Of a stretch of 5,039 bases of DNA, positions 1-5,039 are shown piece by piece. Source of the stretch: Bacteroidales bacterium (GTDB lineage: Bacteria; Bacteroidota; Bacteroidia; Bacteroidales; UBA7960). The stretch lies in assembly GCA_007132395.1 (NCBI GenBank), contig SLOR01000085.1, positions 1 to 5,039 of the forward strand, read 5' to 3'. Under the pieces are notes generated by a model that worked only from the letters and a program-made list of their open reading frames with translations, was not told where the DNA came from and searched no databases. The position numbers and the translations under genes are program-made. How positions within the stretch are numbered: position 1 is the stretch's first letter; the number at the start of each line of letters is the position of its first letter.

Positions 1-2231
1 CCGACCTGATAACACCGGTTTTCGACTTCTCTGAACATACGCAGGTAACTCTTTCTTTTACGCATTATTTTCGTCAATATCAGGATGTTTCTGCTGCAAC
101 ACTTTTGTACTCCATTGATGGTGGTGAAAGCTGGGTGCAAATGGAACAATGGACAGAAGATACTGCAAACCCTGCCTCTTTTAGCCGGGAGATACCTCAG
201 GCAACCGGGCAGCCAGCCGTACAGTTTAAGTGGAACTATACCGGCACCTGGGGCTATTCTTGGAATGTGGATGATGTTGCAATAGACGCTATGCCGGCAG
301 GAGATGTGAACCAACTTACACTTGTAAGTCTACCTGACCAGGCAGGTCAGCTCACAGGGCAGGGGTTTTATGCCGATCAACACCAGGTGAATGTAACTGC
401 CCAGGCCAACGAAGGTTGGGCTTTTGTGCATTGGAGGCAAGGAGCAGAAGTTTTATCAGAACAGAAAAGTTTTCTGTTTACCATGCCTGATGAGCCTGTA
501 AGCCTGGAAGCCCATTTCGAACCCCTGCATGATGTAACTTTTCAGGTCGATTTGCAAAATGTACAAGGGTTTGATCCTGAAGTGCACCAAATATTCCTTA
601 CCGGAAACTTTACAAACTGGGGAGAGCCGGGAACAGAAGATGCTTACGTTTTGACAAGGGTGAGCCATCAAACAACCCTACTCTACGAAAACTGGAGTTC
701 TTTCAGCGACTTTGGTACCGACCTGTCTCCATGGACTACGCTTCAGCAAACAAATGGAGCAACCTGGGGAGTACAGGATTTTGATTTCCCCGGAGAGGGT
801 ACCGAATTTGCTTTTATGGCTTTCAATCCGGCACAGACCACTCCCTCCATCGTTGATAACCATGCCCCTGTGGATGGAGATAAATATGCCGTGGCCATAC
901 AATACCGGGATTTGAACGATGACAAGTGGCTGATTTCTCCTGAAGTAGATATCTTACCCAATGCTCAACTCAGCTTTTACGCGAAGTCCTATACGGAGCA
1001 GTATGGCCTGGAAAGGATAAGGGTACTGGTTTCTGTTGCGGGTAGCAACCCTGAGAGTTTTGTGCTTGTAAGTGAGGGAGACTACCTGGAAGTCCCTACA
1101 CAATGGACCCAATTCACCTTTGACTTAAGTGAATTTGAGGGCGAAAACATTCATGTGGCCATTAATTACGTTTCGCATGACGCATTTATTTTTATGCTTG
1201 ATGCCTTCGAAATTACCGCCAATCCTGAACCTGAAAGTTTGGTGTACTCCACAACGATACCCCTGGCTGCAGGTGAATACCAGTACAAGTATTTCTCTGA
1301 TGCTTTTGGCAACTCCTGGGATGGAGGAGAATGGGTAGGCGATCCCAACAGGGAAGTGGAAATTACCGGCGAGGTGCTTGTGGAGGATGTATGGGGAAAT
1401 ATTGATGGCAACCCCAATGTGATGATGGGAGATATTAATGCCGACGGCATGGTAAATGTCCTTGATGTAGTGCTGATGGCCTACCTTATACTCGATGAAG
1501 CCTTCCATGAAGCGGCTGATTTTACCCAGTCGGGCACCATTACAACCAGTGATTTGGCTGCTTTGATTAATGTAATCCTCGGCCGAAACAAGTCAGGAGA
1601 GACCTACGAGTCTGAAACTGCCTGGATAGGAATGGCAGAGCAATGGGTACAGCTGGAGTCGGATGGTAGCCTCTCAGTTTTATTACTTGAATTTACTGCA
1701 GATAATGCAGCTGACCTTCACCCCATGATTATGGATGATAGCTTTCAACTTGCTTATCGTATTGATGGCAATGTGTTGCGGACAGTGGTGTTTGCGCCTG
1801 GAGATACTTATCTGCCGGAAGGATTGTCTGATCTGATTCGGTTAGCGCAAATACCCCGAAATCTGCAGTGGACAAACCTGGAAGCCTCCAACTTTGACGC
1901 GCAGGAAGTGGAAGTATTGCCTCGTGTTAGCACGAGCTTGCAGGAGTACAATGAGTGGCTCAATACAATTCAGGTTTATCCCAACCCCGCTTCACGCCGT
2001 TTTTACCTGACACTGGATCTGGAGACTCCTGCCACGCTGCATATTAACCTGCATGACATACTGGGCCGTACGGTTCTGTCAAAAAATCAGGAGGTTTATG
2101 CGGCAGGAAGGCATCAGTTGCCGTTTTCCGTAAATCTTGAAAAAGGAATTTACCTACTACGTGTAAGAGCAAATCATCCATCCACTCATTTGCAGTTATT
2201 TAATAAGGAATTAAAGGTGATTATTGAGTAA
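1..2231 (+). CDS. Multi-domain T9SS-sorted secreted protein with dockerin (5' partial)
   Basis: The frame is open from the left edge (first full codon at position 3) to TAA at 2229-2231, giving 742 visible residues; the true start and any catalytic domain lie outside the window. Modules in order, as visible residues: 1-96, end of a MAM/cleaved-adhesin-like jelly roll (WNVDDVAID); 104-173, an InlB-B-like repeat (FVHWRQG, then FTMPDEPVSLEAHFE); 178-220 and 412-468, two halves of a glycogen/starch-binding-like module (IFLTGNFTNWGEPG; YQYKYF, WDGGEWVGDPNREV); 224-406 between them, a choice-of-anchor-J/cleaved-adhesin module like those of gingipains (LLYENW, KWLISPEVD, FMLDAFEI); 477-529, a dockerin (calcium ligands D477, N479, D481, N485, D488; second loop degenerate); 537-640, a beta-rich module with a cohesin-like segment; 656-742, a type A T9SS sorting domain (YPNP at 659-662, LGR, KGIYLLRV, terminal KELKV). 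These families imply export by Sec then T9SS and surface attachment or release. The substrate is unknown. The ligand-binding modules suggest an adhesin or the binding half of a secreted hydrolase. Confidence 0.9.
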   Translation, partial: DLITPVFDFSEHTQVTLSFTHYFRQYQDVSAATLLYSIDGGESWVQMEQWTEDTANPASFSREIPQATGQPAVQFKWNYTGTWGYSWNVDDVAIDAMPAGDVNQLTLVSLPDQAGQLTGQGFYADQHQVNVTAQANEGWAFVHWRQGAEVLSEQKSFLFTMPDEPVSLEAHFEPLHDVTFQVDLQNVQGFDPEVHQIFLTGNFTNWGEPGTEDAYVLTRVSHQTTLLYENWSSFSDFGTDLSPWTTLQQTNGATWGVQDFDFPGEGTEFAFMAFNPAQTTPSIVDNHAPVDGDKYAVAIQYRDLNDDKWLISPEVDILPNAQLSFYAKSYTEQYGLERIRVLVSVAGSNPESFVLVSEGDYLEVPTQWTQFTFDLSEFEGENIHVAINYVSHDAFIFMLDAFEITANPEPESLVYSTTIPLAAGEYQYKYFSDAFGNSWDGGEWVGDPNREVEITGEVLVEDVWGNIDGNPNVMMGDINADGMVNVLDVVLMAYLILDEAFHEAADFTQSGTITTSDLAALINVILGRNKSGETYESETAWIGMAEQWVQLESDGSLSVLLLEFTADNAADLHPMIMDDSFQLAYRIDGNVLRTVVFAPGDTYLPEGLSDLIRLAQIPRNLQWTNLEASNFDAQEVEVLPRVSTSLQEYNEWLNTIQVYPNPASRRFYLTLDLETPATLHINLHDILGRTVLSKNQEVYAAGRHQLPFSVNLEKGIYLLRVRANHPSTHLQLFNKELKVIIE

Positions 2232-2236
2232 ATTTG
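2229..2236 (+). promoter_or_regulatory. Candidate Bacteroidota -7 promoter box (TAAATTTG)
   Basis: TAAATTTG matches the Bacteroidota sigma-ABfr -7 consensus TAnnTTTG at every fixed position and overlaps the stop codon of the upstream gene. No TTTG or TTG -33 element lies at the usual distance; the nearest TTTG (2189-2192) is 36 nt upstream, too far. If used, transcription would start near 2240 and place the inverted repeat at 2241-2284 at the 5' end of the protease mRNA. The match could be chance in an AT-rich stretch. Confidence 0.3.
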
Positions 2237-2240
2237 TATG

Positions 2241-2284
2241 AACCCATTGGCGCGCTGCGTTGTTGGCAAGTTTGCCAATGGGTT
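2241..2284 (+). terminator. Intergenic stem-loop, probable terminator of the upstream gene
   Basis: A perfect 11-bp inverted repeat (AACCCATTGGC at 2241-2251, GCCAATGGGTT at 2274-2284) encloses a 22-nt loop and is followed by a T-rich but interrupted tract (TGTTTCTGTTCATTT). It begins 9 nt after the stop codon at 2231, where a rho-independent terminator is expected. The loop holds TTGGCA (2263-2268), which can pair instead with TGCCAA (2273-2278), so a second, smaller hairpin competes for the same 3' arm. The T tract is imperfect, so it could be a weak terminator or a leader structure for the next gene. Confidence 0.5.
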
Positions 2285-2316
2285 TGTTTCTGTTCATTTC
2301 CAAAATGATACACTGT

Positions 2317-3936
2317 ATGAAAAAGTTGTTACAGATTATATTTCTGAATTTATTACTCATTGGGTTTATTCCTGTCGTTTTACTTGCGCAGATTAGTCAG
2401 GGAGGTCAGCCCCGCATGCTGGAACCTACGGTTCGGGCTGGCTTTGATGCCCTTGTCTTTGAAGAGATGCCTCCCATCAACCTTGAGCGCCTGCAACAGG
2501 AGGATGCTGTTTTCGATTACGAACCGGTTCCCTGGCGTTTTGGCGAAAATATCGAAGTGAACTATTCGCTCGAAAATGCAGGTAAATGGACTTACATGGA
2601 GGACGGTGCAGCCATCTGGAGGTTAGGAATAAAATCGCCGGGGGCCTTGTCACTGAACCTTACCTTCGACAACTATCGATTGCCCCCCGGAGCTGAGCTG
2701 TTTATTTACAGCCCCGATGGCAAACATATACTGGGAGCTTTTACCGATTTCAACAACCAGGACGACGGATATTTCGCCACCACTCTGATGCTTACCGATG
2801 AAATTATCCTTGAATATTACGAGCCTGCTTCTGCTGCCTTCCGCGGGGAACTTTCTCTGCAAACCGTAACCCACGGTTACCGGGGTGTGGGAGATTTTTC
2901 CAGAGCTTTTGGGGATGCCGGCTGGTGCAATGTAAATGTGGCCTGTGAGGAATCCCAGGGTTGGGAAAATCAAATCAATTCCGTGGTGATGCTGGTAACA
3001 GGAAGTAATGGCTTTTGTTCGGGCTCCTTGATAAACAACACCCGTCTTGATGGCACTCCCTATGTTTTATCAGCCAACCATTGTTACAGAACTCCTTCCA
3101 CAGTAATTTTCTGGTTTAACTGGCAAAGTGCAACCTGCGAAAATCCTTCTTCTTCACCCTCGTATCAATCTATTTCCGGTGGAATACAAAAAGCAAGACA
3201 TACCTCGGCCGATTTCTGGCTTATGGAAATGAGCTCAACCCCACCCGAAGAGTTTAATCCCTATTACGCGGGCTGGAATCGTACGGCTGATGCTGCCATT
3301 ACAGGCACTGTAGTGGGAATTCACCATCCCCGCGGCGATATCAAAAAAATCAGCTGGGCCAATGGCGGTGTTACCACCAGCAGCTATGGTGGTAACACCG
3401 GTTCCGGAACAACACACTGGCGCCTGGCTTCATGGAGCGATGGTACTACCACCGAAGGAGGTTCTTCAGGCTCTCCGCTTTATGACCCCCAGGGACGTAT
3501 CATCGGGCAATTGCATGGAGGTTCAGCTGCCTGCGGAAACACATCCCCCGACTGGTATGGTAAACTTTCAGCCTCATGGATTGGGGGCGGAACCCAAACT
3601 ACCCGCCTGAGCAACTGGCTTGATCCCGATAATACCGGTATCATTACACTCAATGGGTTTGACCCGTACAACAATGAGCCCATCCTGGGCGACATCAATG
3701 AAGACGGGGTTATCAACGTTCAGGATTTGGTCCTGCTTATTGATTTAATCCTTAATGAAAAATATGACCCTGCTGCTGATTTCAACAATACAGGGGTTGT
3801 AGATACAGAGGATTTGGTGGCACTTGTACATTTAATACTGGAGAAGGAGAAAAAAACAAACCATTGGTTAAAGCGCGAAATCCGTGATGCAGGTCGGGAG
3901 GATTTGCTGCCCTTCATTAGAAAATCCGTGGATTAA
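2317..3936 (+). CDS. Secreted lysyl-endopeptidase-like serine protease with C-terminal dockerin
   Basis: This 539-residue protein is a trypsin-fold (S1) protease of the Achromobacter protease I / lysyl endopeptidase type, which cuts after Lys outside the cell. The ATG at 2317 gives MKK, a hydrophobic core and a signal-peptidase site near A24 (LLAQ); ATG 2305 would add four residues and cannot be excluded. Residues 26-196 are a propeptide (IKSPGALSLNLTFDNYRLPPG). The catalytic domain covers about 200-445: His255 (SANHC), Asp299 (SADFW) and Ser384 (GSSGSP) form the triad. His400 and Asp412 match API His210 and the specificity residue Asp225. All six API cysteines are present (expected pairs 204-406, 210-274, 234-256). 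A dockerin follows at about 457-512: loop 1 DINEDGVINVQD with D459, N461, D463, N467, D470; loop 2 begins at D488. The end is a charged tail (513-539). There is no T9SS sorting domain, which is odd for a Bacteroidota secreted protease. The dockerin may tether it to the cohesin-like product encoded 71 bp downstream (inference). Confidence 0.93.
   Translation: MKKLLQIIFLNLLLIGFIPVVLLAQISQGGQPRMLEPTVRAGFDALVFEEMPPINLERLQQEDAVFDYEPVPWRFGENIEVNYSLENAGKWTYMEDGAAIWRLGIKSPGALSLNLTFDNYRLPPGAELFIYSPDGKHILGAFTDFNNQDDGYFATTLMLTDEIILEYYEPASAAFRGELSLQTVTHGYRGVGDFSRAFGDAGWCNVNVACEESQGWENQINSVVMLVTGSNGFCSGSLINNTRLDGTPYVLSANHCYRTPSTVIFWFNWQSATCENPSSSPSYQSISGGIQKARHTSADFWLMEMSSTPPEEFNPYYAGWNRTADAAITGTVVGIHHPRGDIKKISWANGGVTTSSYGGNTGSGTTHWRLASWSDGTTTEGGSSGSPLYDPQGRIIGQLHGGSAACGNTSPDWYGKLSASWIGGGTQTTRLSNWLDPDNTGIITLNGFDPYNNEPILGDINEDGVINVQDLVLLIDLILNEKYDPAADFNNTGVVDTEDLVALVHLILEKEKKTNHWLKREIRDAGREDLLPFIRKSVD
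3366..3400 (+). repeat. Perfect 13-bp inverted repeat inside the protease gene
   Basis: CGGTGTTACCACC (3366-3378) and GGTGGTAACACCG (3388-3400) are exact reverse complements separated by 9 nt, so the mRNA could form a stable stem-loop inside the coding region. The segment encodes a Gly/Thr/Ser-rich surface loop (residues 351-362) just before GTTHW. The sequence match is certain; a function is not, because Gly and Thr codons (GGT/ACC) complement each other and can create such pairing by chance. Confidence 0.6.
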
Positions 3937-4007
3937 AAACTGAGAAAAAAGATATCAATATTTTACAATACAAAAAAACCTTCAACTCATAAACCGATAT
4001 ACTTGTG

Positions 4008-5039
4008 ATGAACTATTCTAAAATATTACTCCTGCTGACGGGACTGTTATTATGGGGCGGTGCCGGCCAGGCAGGCAATACTTTTTCTCTGCAAATTCCA
4101 GATGGAGTTACCCAACAAGTTGTGGAGGCAGAACTTGTTCTTGACAATCCTGATGCTGCAGCCGCTTTTCAGATTGACATTATATTGCCCGAGGGCGTTG
4201 TTTATCAGCATGCAAGTATTAGCCTTGACGAACTGCGTGCTACTACAAACCATGATATTGATGCTTCCCTTGTTAATGATAATACTCTGAGAATTATTGC
4301 CTGGGCATTGCCTTCTGCCAATTTTAACGGCAACAGCGGCGTTATTGCCCGGTTTGATGTTCAGCTGCCTTCCCAGGAAGGAACCTTTACTTTTTCTCCG
4401 GAAGGAGTAATCCTTTCAGATATTGATGGTGAAGGCCTTGAGGTGAGTGCTTCCGCTGTAATGGTTGAGGTAAATACACCCCCCGACCCTTTGAATGAGC
4501 TGATAATTCATGATGCTGAAGTGCCGGGCGGAGAACAGGCAATTATCGACGTGGCCATTGATAACGAACAGCCCTTTTCGGCATTTCAGTTTGACATCCC
4601 CCTGCCTGAAGGGTTTTCTTTTGTAAGCGAATCAGCCCAATTATCGGGCCGGGAAACCAATCACGCCCTGCAGACAAATTTAGTGGGTGATAAAATTCGT
4701 TTCCTGGCCTATTCATCCAATAATGAGGCGTTTCAGGGAAACGAAGGTAATGTTCTGTCTTTCTCATTGCATACACCCTATACTGAGGGTATCTATACTT
4801 TGCAACCGCAGGATGTAAGCATTGTGGATGCCGAAGCAAACAATATACTCACCGGTATAGTTAATGGGAATGTTATACTCACCGAACCCATTGCCGACTT
4901 TTATGAATTAACCCTGTCAGTGCAGGGCAACGGCACAACACAGCCGGCTCCCGGTGCCCATACCTATGTGGAGGAAAGCCAGGTAGAGATTACCGCCATT
5001 GCCGAGGCAGGAAATCATTTTGTAAAGTGGGTAATTGAC
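4008..5039 (+). CDS. Exported protein with two tandem cohesin-like modules (3' partial)
   Basis: The frame is open from ATG 4008 to the right edge (344 residues, no stop). The start gives MNYSK, a Leu-rich core and a likely signal-peptidase site after GQA (residue 22). Two related beta-sandwich modules follow: about 24-156 and 165-297, joined by a TPPDP linker at 157-161. Both share the cohesin layout: AFQIDIILPEG at 53-63 and AFQFDIPLPEG at 192-202, a TNH motif, and LRIIAW (94-99) or IRFLAY (230-235) followed by a GNSG or GNEG turn and a hydrophobic strand. From about 299 an InlB-B-like repeat begins (LTLSVQGNGTTQPAPG ... FVKWV) and is cut off. Cohesins bind dockerins in scaffold proteins; both upstream genes encode dockerins, so a scaffold role is the leading inference. 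A T9SS sorting domain and perhaps more modules would be expected beyond the window. No Shine-Dalgarno sequence, convincing promoter or hairpin is seen in the 71-bp AT-rich gap (3937-4007), so co-transcription with the protease is plausible. Alternative: a cohesin-fold adhesin that does not bind dockerin. Confidence 0.85.
   Translation, partial: MNYSKILLLLTGLLLWGGAGQAGNTFSLQIPDGVTQQVVEAELVLDNPDAAAAFQIDIILPEGVVYQHASISLDELRATTNHDIDASLVNDNTLRIIAWALPSANFNGNSGVIARFDVQLPSQEGTFTFSPEGVILSDIDGEGLEVSASAVMVEVNTPPDPLNELIIHDAEVPGGEQAIIDVAIDNEQPFSAFQFDIPLPEGFSFVSESAQLSGRETNHALQTNLVGDKIRFLAYSSNNEAFQGNEGNVLSFSLHTPYTEGIYTLQPQDVSIVDAEANNILTGIVNGNVILTEPIADFYELTLSVQGNGTTQPAPGAHTYVEESQVEITAIAEAGNHFVKWVID
4086..4880 (+). 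repeat. Tandem duplication of a cohesin-like module
   Basis: Two copies, about 4086-4475 and 4500-4880, encode modules of the same length and motif order: (I/A)-rich strand, AFQ(I/F)DI.LPEG, TNH, (L/I)R..A(W/Y), GN.G, then a Gly-containing turn and a DIDGEG or DAEAN loop. The similarity is at the protein level; I see no long nucleotide identity, so the duplication is old or the copies were acquired as diverged modules. Confidence 0.65.

Noticed and set aside
85..285. Short + strand ORF, and a possible TTG start at 105 for the first gene
   Set aside because: The long frame is open to the window edge and encodes matching jelly-roll sequence upstream of 105, so the gene starts outside the window; 85-285 is an out-of-frame shadow.
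1125..1508. 127-residue antisense ORF and other minus-strand ORFs (456-671, 678-902, 743-961, 1166-1450, 2650-2973, 3480-3716, 4543-4839)
   Set aside because: They lie opposite well-supported coding sequence and show no recognisable domain and no separate start signals.
2260..2316. Upstream TTG start for the protease at 2260
   Set aside because: It would begin inside the hairpin and add 19 residues before a standard MKK signal peptide; ATG 2317 (or 2305) fits better.
3998..4005. TATACTTG as a -7 promoter box for the third gene
   Set aside because: It differs from TAnnTTTG at one fixed position, lies only 3 nt from the start codon, and has no -33 element in the A-rich sequence upstream.
3850..4007. 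Possible frameshift that removed a sorting domain from the protease
   Set aside because: Neither the tail nor the 71-bp spacer shows a YPNP, LGR or KGIY remnant that I could find, so the dockerin-terminated form looks genuine.
1..5039. Cellulosome locus
   Set aside because: No glycoside hydrolase or cellulose-binding module is visible; the only recognised enzyme is a protease, so the term would overstate the evidence.

Overview
The window looks like part of a Bacteroidota chromosome, most likely an environmental member of the Bacteroidales/Marinilabiliales type. The main reasons are a type IX secretion (T9SS) C-terminal sorting domain, large multi-domain secreted proteins with gingipain-type cleaved-adhesin modules, signal peptides ending in LLAQ, no Shine-Dalgarno sequences, and a base composition near the middle of the range. 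The taxonomy is an inference from these protein features. There is no rRNA, tRNA, CRISPR array or mobile element.

Layout: three genes, all on the + strand, all encoding exported proteins. Positions 1-2231 hold the 3' part of a large T9SS-sorted surface or secreted protein. It has two jelly-roll adhesin modules, an InlB-B-like repeat, a split glycogen/starch-binding-like module, a dockerin, a beta-rich module and the sorting domain. A short intergenic region (2232-2316) carries an 11-bp inverted repeat and a Bacteroidota-like -7 promoter box. Positions 2317-3936 encode a complete secreted lysyl-endopeptidase-like serine protease with a C-terminal dockerin and no T9SS sorting domain. After a 71-bp AT-rich gap, positions 4008-5039 hold the 5' part of a gene for an exported protein with two tandem cohesin-like modules. 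These are followed by the start of an InlB-B-like repeat, which the window edge cuts off.

The most interesting point is the set as a whole: two dockerin-bearing proteins lie directly upstream of a cohesin-bearing protein. Cohesin-dockerin pairing is the assembly principle of cellulosomes, but here the one recognisable enzyme is a protease and the setting is a T9SS Bacteroidota. A testable model is a small non-cellulosomal, extracellular protein-degrading assembly: the third gene's product acts as scaffold, the protease is retained through its dockerin instead of its own sorting domain, and the first gene's product supplies adhesin modules and possibly an enzyme outside the window. The module calls rest on visible motifs; the interaction is inference.
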